From: Streptomyces sp. 840.1
GTDB lineage: Bacteria; Actinomycetota; Actinomycetes; Streptomycetales; Streptomycetaceae
Length of the DNA: 64,000 bases
NCBI RefSeq assembly: GCF_003751445.1
Contig: NZ_RJUU01000001.1
Location: 2,671,001-2,735,000, forward strand
Reading direction: 5' to 3'
The position numbers and the translations under genes were made by a program. Below the pieces are notes generated by a model. That model was not told the DNA's origin. It did not search any database and was given only the letters and a program-made list of their open reading frames with translations. Of the stretch, positions 42,901-51,178 are shown one piece after another. Each line of letters begins with the position of its first letter. The first letter of the stretch is position 1.

Positions 42901-44220
42901 TCAGGTCCTTCTGTTCGTGGGCGGCTTGCCCGCAGGCGGCGCGGGGACCTCCAGGCGGAACACCGTGGGGCCGCCGACGGGACTGGACAGTAGCAGGTGG
43001 CCGCCGAGCACCGAGAGACGGTCGGCCACCCCCTCAAGTCCCGTTCCGCCGCTGGTCACCGCCCCGCCCACGCCGTCGTCCGAGACCTCCACCACGAGCC
43101 GTCCCCGCCCGGCCCGGCCGGTCACCCGGGCCCGCCCCGCCCCGCTGTGCTTGGCCACATTGGCGAGCGCCTCGCACACCGCGAAGTAGACCCCGGTCTC
43201 GACCGCTTCGAGCAGCCTCTCCGGCACGTCGAGGTCCACGTCCACCGGCACCACCGAGCGGTCCGCGACGTCCTCCACGGCGGCCCGCAGTCCGCGGTCG
43301 GTGAGTACCTGGGGATGGATGCCCCGGATCAGCTCCCTGATCTCCACCAGGGCGACCCCGGCCTCCTCGTGCGCCCTGGCCAGCAGCCCGGCCAGCGGTG
43401 GCTCCGGGCTCTCCAGCCTGGCCAGGCCGAGCGTCATGGAGAGGGCGACGAGCCGTTGCTGCGCACCGTCGTGCAGATCGCGTTCGATGCGGCGGCGCTC
43501 CGCCTCGAAGGCGTCCACCAGACGGGTCCGGGAGCGGCCCAACTCCTGGATCCTGGAGGCGAGTCCGGTCTCCGGCGGGGAGAGCAGCTGCCGGGTCAGC
43601 ATCGCCCGCCCGGCCGCCAGCAGCCCCAGCGGGTAGGCGAACACGGGCAGCAGGACCACCCCGGCCAGCAGCGCCGCGAAGGCGGGCGGGTAGGAGTGGG
43701 CGAGCCAGATCTTGAGCACCCGGACCTCCTCGCCACCGCTCGCCGCCAGCACCGCGGGCGCCGCGATCAGCCCACCGCAGACCGTGAGGGCCGACCCCAC
43801 GGCCAGCGCCTCCAGCGGCCACAGCACCAGGGCGAACAGCACGGCGTACCCCAACTCGCGCCAGGTGGAACGCTCCTGGAGGCGGGTGCGCAGCCAGGAC
43901 GACAGCCCGGTGCCGTCCGGTTCGCGGTGCGCCGGGAGTCTCGCAACACGCCCTGGGGACCGGGGGTCGAGCAGCCGCAGCCTGCGCCGCTCCAGCGCGG
44001 CCAGCGGGATGCCCGCGAGCACCAGGGTCAGCAGCAGCGGGATGCCGATCAGGACCACCGAGAGCGCACCGCCCGCGACGGTCAGCAGGACCAGCACGGT
44101 GAGCGTCGCGATGCCCAGCGGCACGCTGGTCAGCAGGTACAGCGCGGCCCGCCAGGGCCAGGCGCCGAGTACGTAGCCGCGCTGTCGCAGTGCCTGCGGG
44201 AGGCCGGGGGATGAGGGCAT
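42901..44220 (-). CDS. Sensor histidine kinase (HisKA_3 type)
   Basis: 439 aa. It has two to four membrane segments near the N-terminus (ALYLLTSVPLGIATLTVLVLLTVAGGALSVVLIGIPLLLTLVLAGIPLA) and two more near residues 140-165 and 195-220. AERRRIERDLHDGAQQRLVALSMTLGLARL carries the His of the H-box, and VCEALANVAKHSGA with VSDDGVGGA and GTGLEGVADRLSVLGG form the ATPase. It has a short periplasmic part, so it probably senses membrane events, perhaps together with the ABC permease. TACCGT lies 6 nt before the ATG. Confidence 0.92.
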   Translation of the reverse strand: MPSSPGLPQALRQRGYVLGAWPWRAALYLLTSVPLGIATLTVLVLLTVAGGALSVVLIGIPLLLTLVLAGIPLAALERRRLRLLDPRSPGRVARLPAHREPDGTGLSSWLRTRLQERSTWRELGYAVLFALVLWPLEALAVGSALTVCGGLIAAPAVLAASGGEEVRVLKIWLAHSYPPAFAALLAGVVLLPVFAYPLGLLAAGRAMLTRQLLSPPETGLASRIQELGRSRTRLVDAFEAERRRIERDLHDGAQQRLVALSMTLGLARLESPEPPLAGLLARAHEEAGVALVEIRELIRGIHPQVLTDRGLRAAVEDVADRSVVPVDVDLDVPERLLEAVETGVYFAVCEALANVAKHSGAGRARVTGRAGRGRLVVEVSDDGVGGAVTSGGTGLEGVADRLSVLGGHLLLSSPVGGPTVFRLEVPAPPAGKPPTNRRT

Positions 44221-44270
44221 GGGGGAACGGTAGGCGGCGCCCGGGAGCCGGACCACCCAGCAGCGTCGAC

Positions 44271-44300
44271 CCCGGTGGTGGAGCTACCTCCACCACCGGG
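44271..44300. promoter_or_regulatory. 13-bp perfect palindrome between sensor kinase and ABC genes
   Basis: CCCGGTGGTGGAG (44271-44283) and CTCCACCACCGGG (44288-44300) surround CTAC. It sits in the 131-bp divergent spacer and is the best candidate binding site for the response regulator. Confidence 0.75.
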
Positions 44301-44351
44301 ACTCCCGCTCGCTGCGATGTGCCGGAAGGGCGGCGGCGGTTGGCTGGGCCC

Positions 44352-45086
44352 ATGAACGAAACAGCTGTCCGACTCCGCTCGGTCACCCGGTCCTACGGCA
44401 GAAGATCCGGCGCGGTGACCGCGCTGGACGGAGTGAGCCTGGACATCCCGCGCGGCACCTTCACCGCGGTCATGGGCCCGTCCGGCTCCGGCAAGTCGAC
44501 CCTGCTCCAGTGCACCGCCGGGCTCGACCGGCCGACCGGCGGCCAGGTGTTCCTCGGTGACACCGAACTGACCGAGCTCAGCGAGCGGAAGCTGACGCTG
44601 CTGCGCCGCAGCCGTATCGGCTTCGTCTTCCAGGCGTTCAACCTCCTGCCCTCCCTCACCGCCGAGCAGAACGTGGCGCTTCCGCTGCGGCTGGCCGGCC
44701 GGCGCCCGGCGCGGGCCGAAGTCCTGGGCGTACTGGAGCGGGTGGGGCTGCGCGAGCGGGCGGGACACCGGCCCGGCGAGCTGTCCGGCGGCCAGCAGCA
44801 GCGGGTCGCCCTCGCCCGCGCGCTGGTCACCCGGCCCGACGTGCTCTTCGGCGACGAACCCACCGGGGCGCTGGACTCCACCACCGGACGGGAGGTGCTC
44901 TCGCTGATGCGCACCATGGTCGACGACGGCCAGACCGTGATCATGGTGACGCACGACCCGGTCGCGGCCTCCCGGGCCGACCGGGTGCTGTTCCTCGCCG
45001 GCGGCCGGGTCCGGGACGAGCTGTACGCGCCGGATGCCGGGCAGATCGCCGCGCGCATGACGCGGATGGCGGCGGTCCCGTGCTGA
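44352..45086 (+). CDS. ABC transporter ATP-binding protein (MacB/LolD type)
   Basis: 244 aa. VMGPSGSGKSTLLQCTAGL is Walker A, IGFVFQAFNLLPSLTAEQNV is the Q-loop in the MacB style, LSGGQQQRVALARAL is the signature, VLFGDEPTGALDS is Walker B and MVTHDP the His switch. It energises the FtsX-like permease that follows with a 7-bp overlap. Such pairs beside two-component systems often answer cell-envelope-active peptides (BceAB-like); that is inference. Confidence 0.93.
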   Translation: MNETAVRLRSVTRSYGRRSGAVTALDGVSLDIPRGTFTAVMGPSGSGKSTLLQCTAGLDRPTGGQVFLGDTELTELSERKLTLLRRSRIGFVFQAFNLLPSLTAEQNVALPLRLAGRRPARAEVLGVLERVGLRERAGHRPGELSGGQQQRVALARALVTRPDVLFGDEPTGALDSTTGREVLSLMRTMVDDGQTVIMVTHDPVAASRADRVLFLAGGRVRDELYAPDAGQIAARMTRMAAVPC

Positions 45087-47647
45087 GTCTCGTGCTCCGG
45101 GGCATCCGGACCCGCTGGGTCACCTTCGCCGGCTCCTTCGTCGCGCTGGCCCTCGGCGTGGGGATCGTCGCCACCACCGGCCTGGCGCTCGCGGCGACGT
45201 TCGACGCCCCGCACCGGGGCCCGGAGCGGTTCGCCGCGGCCCCCGTCCTGGTCCGGGGCGAGGACCGGCTGCGCGTGGACACCCCGATCGGAGTCCGCAC
45301 CCGGCCGCTCACCGACCCCCGGCCGGTCCCGGCCGCGCTCGCCGCGCAACTCGCCGGCCTGGGCCGTACCGAACTGGACCGCACGTTCCCCGTCACCGTG
45401 GGGCACACCGGCGGCGGCGTTGTCGGACACCCCTGGCCCATCGCGGCCGCCACCCCCTACCGGCTCGCCTCCGGACGGGCCCCGGCCGCGTCCGGCGAGA
45501 TCGTCGTGACGGCCGGGAACGGCTCCGGCCCGGAGGCGGGGGACCGCGTCACCGTCACGACCCCGGCGGGCAGCGCCACCAGAACCGTCGTCGGGACGGT
45601 GACGCGGCCCCCCGCCCCCGAAACCACCGCCCCTGGAACAGCCGCCGCCGCTGGGGCAACCTCCGCCCCTGGAACGGCCGCCGCCCCGGAGGCAACCGGC
45701 TTCGAGACCGCCGTGTTCTTCACCGAGGCCGAGGCAGCCAGGATCTCGCCGGACATCGACGCCGTGGTGGTGCACGCCGACCCGGCGGCGGTGCGCGCGG
45801 CAGTGGGCCGGGACTCCGGCATGGCGGTCCTCACCGGCGACGAGCGGCGGCGGGCCGATCCCGATCCGGACCGGGACGCCGAGGCCCTGGTCTCGGTCAA
45901 CGCCCTGCTCGGCACGGCCGCAGGCATCACCGCCTTCGTCAGCGTCTTCGTGATCGCCTCGACCTTCTCCTACGGAGTGGCCCAGCGCCGCCGCGAGTTC
46001 GGCCTGCTGCGCACGGCGGGCGCCACCCCGGGCCAGGTGCGCAGACTGGTGTACGCGGATGCCGTCCTCGTCGGCGTGCTCGCGTCGGCCGCAGGCTGCC
46101 GGCTCGGCCTGTACGGTGCGCCCCGGCTCGCCTCCTGGATGGCCGGCGAGGGGATCGCGCCCCGCTGGTTCGCGATCGGTGACCAGAGCTGGCCGCTGCA
46201 CACCGCGTTCTGGACCGGGCTCGCCGTGGCGCTGGCCGGAGCGGTCGCCGCCGCGCACCGGGCCGGGCGGACCGGACCGGTCGAGGCGCTGCGCGAATCC
46301 GCCGTCGACAGCGGCTCGATGCCGCTGAGCCGGGTGCTGGTGGGCGCGGCCGTACTGCTGACCGGGGCGGTGCTGGTGGCCGTCGCGCTCGTCCAGGACC
46401 CCGGCGGGATGCTCAAGCGCAAGACCTACCTCACCCAGCCGATGCTGCTGATCGCCGGGTGCGCCCTGTTCGCACCCGTGCTGGTCCGCCCCGCCACCCG
46501 GCTCCTCACCTGGCTGCCGGCCCGGCTGCCCGGCGCCACCGGCGTACTGACGAGGGAGAACGCCTCCGCCGGGCTGCGCCGGACGGCCGCCGTCGCCGCC
46601 CCCGTGATCGTCACCGTCGCCCTGGCCGCGTCGCTCATGGGCACGACGGCCACCATCGACGCGGCCAAGGCCGCCGAGGCGCGCACCCAGGCGACCGGGG
46701 ACTTCGTGGCCACGGCGGACGGCGGGGGCGGCGCGCTCTCCCCTCGGTTCGTCGAGCGGGCCCGGCACATTCCCGGTGCGGTGGTCAGCGCCTCGCGCTC
46801 GACCTCGGTGACCGTACTGGAGGAGGGCACGGCGCTCGTCGGCTCCGAGGCCAGGGCGGTGGATCCGGCGGACGCGGCCGCCGTGTCCGCGCTGCCGGTG
46901 GTGGCGGGCCGGTTCGCGGACCTCGACGACGGCGGCATCGTCGTCAACGAGGAGTGGCTGACCAGGACGGTCGGTGAGCGCGTCGGCGTCTGGCTGGGCG
47001 ACGGCCGCCACGTCACCCTGCGGGTGGTGGCCGTGCTCGCCACCGGCACGGGCGGCAACGGCGTCTACCTCACCCCGCGCAACGCCGCCGGTGCCGGCAT
47101 CGACCGTGTCGACGTCGGGGTCCGGGCCGGTGCGGACGGGCCGGCCGTCGCGGAGCGGCTGTACGCGGCCGGCCGGGCGACCGGCACCGACGTGCTGACC
47201 ACCCAGCGGTGGGTGGCGGCCGCTCACCCGGCGACCGGCGGCAGCACCCGGACCGGACTGCTGATGATCCTGGCGATCGCCCTGCTGTACACCGGGATCG
47301 CGCTGGCCAACACGCAGGTGATGGCCACCTCGGACCGGGTGCGGGAGCTGGCGGTGCTCCGCCTCGCCGGGGCGACGAAGGCGCAGGTGCTGCGGCTGGT
47401 CGGGGTGGAGGCGCTGGCCGTGGTCGGGGTGGGCGCGGTGCTCGGCGCGGTCGTCGCCGCGCTGAACCTGCTCGGTGTGCACGCAGCCCTCGGACTGCTC
47501 GGCGTCGGGTCCGGCGTCGTCGTCCCGTGGGGCACCGTCGGCCCCGTGGTGGCGGTGAGCGCGGCCCTGGCCGTGGTCTTCGCCGTGCTGCCCGCCTCGC
47601 TGGCGCTGCGCACCCGGCCGGTCGAACTGGCGGGCGCGCGCGAATGA
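45080..47647 (+). CDS. ABC transporter permease, FtsX/MacB family, duplicated
   Basis: 855 aa. One N-terminal helix (VTFAGSFVALALGVGIVATTGLALAA) is followed by a large extracellular domain (about residues 35-270) with an Ala/Pro/Thr-rich linker (GTAAAAGATSAPGTAAAPEATG). FtsX-type helix triplets follow (ITAFVSVFVIASTFSYGVAQRRREFGLLRTAGATPGQV), and a second copy begins near 520 and ends with TDVRELAVLRLAGATKAQVLRLVGVEAL. GTG start overlaps the ATPase gene. It is likely an exporter or peptide sensor. Confidence 0.9.
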   Translation: MLSLVLRGIRTRWVTFAGSFVALALGVGIVATTGLALAATFDAPHRGPERFAAAPVLVRGEDRLRVDTPIGVRTRPLTDPRPVPAALAAQLAGLGRTELDRTFPVTVGHTGGGVVGHPWPIAAATPYRLASGRAPAASGEIVVTAGNGSGPEAGDRVTVTTPAGSATRTVVGTVTRPPAPETTAPGTAAAAGATSAPGTAAAPEATGFETAVFFTEAEAARISPDIDAVVVHADPAAVRAAVGRDSGMAVLTGDERRRADPDPDRDAEALVSVNALLGTAAGITAFVSVFVIASTFSYGVAQRRREFGLLRTAGATPGQVRRLVYADAVLVGVLASAAGCRLGLYGAPRLASWMAGEGIAPRWFAIGDQSWPLHTAFWTGLAVALAGAVAAAHRAGRTGPVEALRESAVDSGSMPLSRVLVGAAVLLTGAVLVAVALVQDPGGMLKRKTYLTQPMLLIAGCALFAPVLVRPATRLLTWLPARLPGATGVLTRENASAGLRRTAAVAAPVIVTVALAASLMGTTATIDAAKAAEARTQATGDFVATADGGGGALSPRFVERARHIPGAVVSASRSTSVTVLEEGTALVGSEARAVDPADAAAVSALPVVAGRFADLDDGGIVVNEEWLTRTVGERVGVWLGDGRHVTLRVVAVLATGTGGNGVYLTPRNAAGAGIDRVDVGVRAGADGPAVAERLYAAGRATGTDVLTTQRWVAAAHPATGGSTRTGLLMILAIALLYTGIALANTQVMATSDRVRELAVLRLAGATKAQVLRLVGVEALAVVGVGAVLGAVVAALNLLGVHAALGLLGVGSGVVVPWGTVGPVVAVSAALAVVFAVLPASLALRTRPVELAGARE

Positions 47648-47705
47648 CGCGCATGAGCGGGGTTCGCGCGTACGGGCGTCCGTCGCAGGACCCTGCGCTG
47701 CAGGA

Positions 47706-47742
47706 CCCCGTGCCGTACGGGCCGGGGGCGTACGGCACGGGG
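47706..47742. terminator. 14-bp hairpin between convergent permease and APH genes
   Basis: CCCCGTGCCGTACG (47706-47719) and its complement (47729-47742) surround a 9-nt loop and end 1 bp before the APH stop codon. Confidence 0.8.
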
Positions 47743-47743
47743 T

Positions 47744-48433
47744 CTACCCGGGCAGGGCGGACAGTGCGGTGACCAGGTCCGACGCCTCGCCGATGCGGGC
47801 CAGTTCGGCCGGGCTCATCGACGGGTTGGCGGCGCGGCGGGCCGCCGCCGCGGCGAGGTGACGGGCCGGGATGCCGTCGTCGGCGGCCAGCAGCGGCACC
47901 AGGATGTGCACCAGCGCGCGGGCCCCGTCGGCAGCCGGGTCGTGGGGGTCGACCGCGACCTGGGCCAGGATCAGCGCGGTCATGGCCCGGTCCAGGGCGG
48001 GCGGACCCTCCGCGGTGTTGCTCCAGTCGATCACCACGGGGCCGTCGGCCGTCAGCATCACGTTGCCCGGATGCAGGTCGAGGTGGAGGATCCGGTCCTC
48101 GGGGTCGGCCGAGAGCCGCGCCGGGACGGTGTGCAGGTCCGCGAGCAGACCGGCCAGCATGGCGGAGCCCTCGGCTCCCTGGAGCTCGCCGGACATCAGG
48201 GACTCCAGCATCGTCGGCCCGCTCAGGCGCTGCAGGACCAGATCGCCGGGGCCGGCCGAGACGGGCAGCGGGCCGAGCCGGGGGACGGGGTAGCCGGAGG
48301 CCGACAGGTAGGACATGACGGGCATCTCGTGCCTGGCGTCCAGCCCGACGCGATAGCGCCGCAGGACCCACCGCTCGTCCAGCTCGTATACGTCGGCGGA
48401 GCGACCGGTGCCCAGCAGTTGGCCTATGCGCAT
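47744..48433 (-). CDS. Aminoglycoside phosphotransferase-fold kinase
   Basis: 229 aa. LGTGRSADVYEL is the nucleotide loop, RYRV holds the ATP-binding Lys/Arg region, and ILHLDLHPGNVML is the catalytic loop (HxDxxxxN), with VVIDWSNTAEG as the metal-binding Asp. All catalytic residues seem present. Small APH-fold proteins have many substrates, so a resistance role is not implied. TAGGTT lies 6 nt before the ATG, so it may be leaderless. Confidence 0.85.
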   Translation of the reverse strand: MRIGQLLGTGRSADVYELDERWVLRRYRVGLDARHEMPVMSYLSASGYPVPRLGPLPVSAGPGDLVLQRLSGPTMLESLMSGELQGAEGSAMLAGLLADLHTVPARLSADPEDRILHLDLHPGNVMLTADGPVVIDWSNTAEGPPALDRAMTALILAQVAVDPHDPAADGARALVHILVPLLAADDGIPARHLAAAAARRAANPSMSPAELARIGEASDLVTALSALPG

Positions 48434-48684
48434 GAGGGGAACCTACTCGCGCGGGCCGTGAACGGGGAGGCCGGAGCGCGGGTTTCGCCGTGCCGCCGCC
48501 GGTCAAGGCCGCCCCATAACGCGATGCGATGGGGCGGACGGGATCTCCTCGATCCGGGTGCGCGCGGCTACGTTGTCGGCAATTCCCCGGCAACAAGCCC
48601 GTCGCAGCACACCCCTCCCCGGGGCCCGATCCGCACCCCCGCAAGGCCTCCCCCGCAACACCCCCGCGACACAAGGAGAGTTCC

Positions 48685-50064
48685 GTGGAGATTTCCATGC
48701 TCCGAAGACGCGCACTGGCCGCGTGCACCGCCACCGTGGCCGTCGGCGCGCTCGGCCTGGCCGGGCTGACCGGCACCGCGTCCGCCGACCCTCCCCCCGC
48801 CTCCCCTGCCTCCCCCAAGTCCCCTGTCGCCGGGGCGGACCGGCTCTCTCCCGGCCTGGTCGAGGCGATGCGGCGCGACCTCGGGCTCACCGCCGACGGG
48901 GCGCGGGCCAGGATCGGCGCGGAGACCCGGGCGGCAGCCGTGGCCGCCGGACTGCGGCACTCCCTCGGCGCCGGTTTCGGCGGCGCCCGGGTGAGCGGTG
49001 ACACGGCCGGGCTGACCGTCGCCACCACCGACGCGGCGGACACCGCCAGGATCACCGAGGCCGGAGCGCGGGCCGTCGTCGTCGCCCACAGCCTGGCCGA
49101 ACTCACCTCGGCCAAGGACGCCCTCGACCGGGTGGCGCGGCACCGGCCGCCGAAGGACGTGCCCGCCTGGTACGTCGATGTGCGCACCAACCGCGTCGTC
49201 GTCCAGGCCGACCGGAGCGCCGCCGCCGAGGCCTTCCTCGCTGCGGCCGGGGTGTCCCGAAAGTTCGTGACGATCAGTCAGTCGGCGGGACAGCCACGTA
49301 CGTTCACCGATCTGCGCGGCGGTGACGCGTACTACATGAACGGTTCGGGGCGCTGCTCCATCGGCTTCCCCGTCAGGCGCGGCACCCAGGGCGGCTTCGT
49401 CAGTGCCGGGCACTGCGGGACCCCGGGCGTCAGCACCAGCGGCTACAACCAGCAGGCGCAGGGCTCCTTCCAGGGCTCCACCTTCCCCGGCCGCGACTAC
49501 TCCTGGGTTGCCGCGAACACCGGCTGGACCCCGCGTCCGCTGGTGAACGGCTACGGCAACGGCGATGTGACGGTCACCGGTTCCACCGAGGCGCTGGAGG
49601 GCTCGTCCGTCTGCCGCTCGGGCTCGACGACCGGCTGGCACTGCGGCACCGTCCAGCAGCGCAACAGCAGCGTCACCTACCAGGAGGGCACCGTCTCCGG
49701 GGTGACCCGTACCAACGTGTGCGCCGAACCGGGCGACTCGGGCGGCTCGTTCGTCTCCGGGAGTCAGGCCCAGGGCGTCACGTCCGGCGGCACGGGCAAC
49801 TGCACCCAGGGCGGTACGACGTACTTCCAGCCGGTGAACCCGGCGCTCCAGGCGTACGGGCTGACCCTGGTCACCAGCGGCACCCCGACCGATCCGCCCA
49901 CCGATCCGCCGACCGACCCCGGTGGGAGCTGGGCGGCCGGCACGGCGTACGCCGCGGGTGACGTGGTGACATACGGCTCCGGCAGCTACCGGTGCCTCCA
50001 GGGACACCTGGCCCAGCCCGGCTGGACGCCCCCGAACGTCCCCGCGCTGTGGCAGGCGCTGTAG
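48685..50064 (+). CDS. Secreted chymotrypsin-like serine protease (S1E) with chitin-binding module
   Basis: 459 aa. The signal MLRRRALAACTATVAVGALGLAGLTGTASA is followed by an alpha-lytic-type propeptide (about 60-200). The mature domain begins near 203, with GFVSAGHCGT (His), FPGRDYSWVAAN (Asp) and CAEPGDSGGSFVSG (Ser), six Cys and the SGPA/SGPB-like layout. A PTDPPTDPPTDPGG linker leads to WAAGTAYAAGDVVTYGSGSYRCLQGHLAQPGWTPPNVPALW, a CBM5/12 chitin-binding module. The GTG at 48685 has AAGGAGAG. Its close resemblance to S. griseus protease C is from memory. Confidence 0.92.
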   Translation: MEISMLRRRALAACTATVAVGALGLAGLTGTASADPPPASPASPKSPVAGADRLSPGLVEAMRRDLGLTADGARARIGAETRAAAVAAGLRHSLGAGFGGARVSGDTAGLTVATTDAADTARITEAGARAVVVAHSLAELTSAKDALDRVARHRPPKDVPAWYVDVRTNRVVVQADRSAAAEAFLAAAGVSRKFVTISQSAGQPRTFTDLRGGDAYYMNGSGRCSIGFPVRRGTQGGFVSAGHCGTPGVSTSGYNQQAQGSFQGSTFPGRDYSWVAANTGWTPRPLVNGYGNGDVTVTGSTEALEGSSVCRSGSTTGWHCGTVQQRNSSVTYQEGTVSGVTRTNVCAEPGDSGGSFVSGSQAQGVTSGGTGNCTQGGTTYFQPVNPALQAYGLTLVTSGTPTDPPTDPPTDPGGSWAAGTAYAAGDVVTYGSGSYRCLQGHLAQPGWTPPNVPALWQAL

Positions 50065-50082
50065 TACCCCGGCACCGCCGGA

Positions 50083-50155
50083 CCCGGCACCGCAGACCCT
50101 GCGGCGAGAGCCCGGCACCGCAAGACCCGGCACCGCAAGACCCGGCACCGCAGAC
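50083..50155. repeat. 15-bp tandem repeat between protease and dioxygenase genes
   Basis: CCCGGCACCGCAAGA at 50111-50125 and 50126-50140, followed by CCCGGCACCGCAGAC at 50141-50155, with related copies near 50068 and 50083. It forms most of the 119-bp spacer. Confidence 0.8.
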
Positions 50156-50183
50156 CCCGCACCCCACCCCCGAGGAGTCCGCC

Positions 50184-51023
50184 ATGTCCCCCGACCCCGT
50201 CGACCGTTTCTCCCAGGACCGGCCGATCAGCCGCAAGACCCTGCTCAGGGCGGCCCTGGTGGCCACCGCCGTCCCGTTGTTCGCCGGGACCGGGGTGGCG
50301 CTGGCACGCGACACCCGCGCCACCGGCCTGCCGCTCGCCCCGACACCGGACTGCGACGACGGCGACGAGCCGACCCACGACCAGATCGAGGGCCCGTACT
50401 TCAAGCCGAACTCCCCGCTCCGCACCAGCCTGGTGACCGCCGGAACGCCGGGCGTACGGCTGACCGTCAGCGGCTATGTCTTCGGCCGGGCCTGCAAGCC
50501 CGTGCCGGGGGTGCTGCTCGACTTCTGGCAGGCCGACGCCAACGGCGCCTACGACATGAGCGGATTCGCCTTCCGGGGCCACCAGTTCACCGACGCGGCC
50601 GGCGCCTTCACCCTCTCCACGGTGGTGGCGGGGCTGTATCCCGGCCGCACCCGGCACATCCACGTGAAGGCCCAGGCGCCCGGCTCGGGGATCCTCACCA
50701 CGCAGCTCTACTTCCCGGACGAGCCGCGCAACAACCCCGACACCCTCTTCGACCCGGCACTCCTGATGAACGTCAGGCCCGTCGGCTCCGGGAAGGAGGG
50801 GACCTTCGACTTCGTCCTCGACGTCGCGCAGGACCCCACGGACCCCACTGATCCGCCGACCGATCCGCCGACCCAGCCGGGCGGCGGCTGGGCGGCCGGC
50901 ACGCTCTACAAGGCGGGAGACCGCGTCACTTACGGCGGGGTCGCGTACCGCTGTCTGCAGGCGCACACCGCCCTGACCGGCTGGGAGCCGCCGAACGTCC
51001 CCGCGTTGTGGGAACGCGGCTAG
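50184..51023 (+). CDS. Secreted intradiol ring-cleavage dioxygenase with chitin-binding module
   Basis: 279 aa. A twin-Arg-free signal-like segment (SRKTLLRAALVATAVPLFAGTGVALA) leads it out of the cell. DQIEGPYFKPNSP, GACKPVPGVLLDFWQADANGAYD, FRGHQFTD and LYPGRTRHIHVKAQAPG give the Tyr/Tyr/His/His iron ligands of intradiol dioxygenases, which cleave catechols between the hydroxyls. A PTDPTDPPTDPPTQPGGG linker ends in a CBM5/12 module like that of the protease just upstream. A protein of this architecture is known from Streptomyces sp. SirexAA-E (SACTE_2871), an insect-associated biomass degrader. GAGGAG precedes the ATG. Confidence 0.92.
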   Translation: MSPDPVDRFSQDRPISRKTLLRAALVATAVPLFAGTGVALARDTRATGLPLAPTPDCDDGDEPTHDQIEGPYFKPNSPLRTSLVTAGTPGVRLTVSGYVFGRACKPVPGVLLDFWQADANGAYDMSGFAFRGHQFTDAAGAFTLSTVVAGLYPGRTRHIHVKAQAPGSGILTTQLYFPDEPRNNPDTLFDPALLMNVRPVGSGKEGTFDFVLDVAQDPTDPTDPPTDPPTQPGGGWAAGTLYKAGDRVTYGGVAYRCLQAHTALTGWEPPNVPALWERG

Positions 51024-51085
51024 GGCCTGTCTTCAACTGCCGTCGTCGCCCGGACGGCAGACGGCAGTTTGAAGACAGGCCCTAG
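51020..51085. terminator. 25-bp hairpin between convergent dioxygenase and polymerase genes
   Basis: 51020-51044 pairs with 51060-51085 with a single bulged base (core CTAGGGCCTGTCTTCAA). It starts in the dioxygenase stop codon. Confidence 0.85.
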
Positions 51086-51178
51086 GGTCTCTCGTCTGGA
51101 TCATGCCGGGCTCGCGCGCCGCGCGTGTGCCCCGGGCTCCTCCCCCGGGGCACACGCCGTACCCGCTGACCCGTCCGG

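Noticed and set aside
47744..48433. Aminoglycoside resistance gene
   Set aside because: Only the kinase fold can be inferred. The protein is shorter than typical aminoglycoside kinases, and such folds phosphorylate many metabolites.
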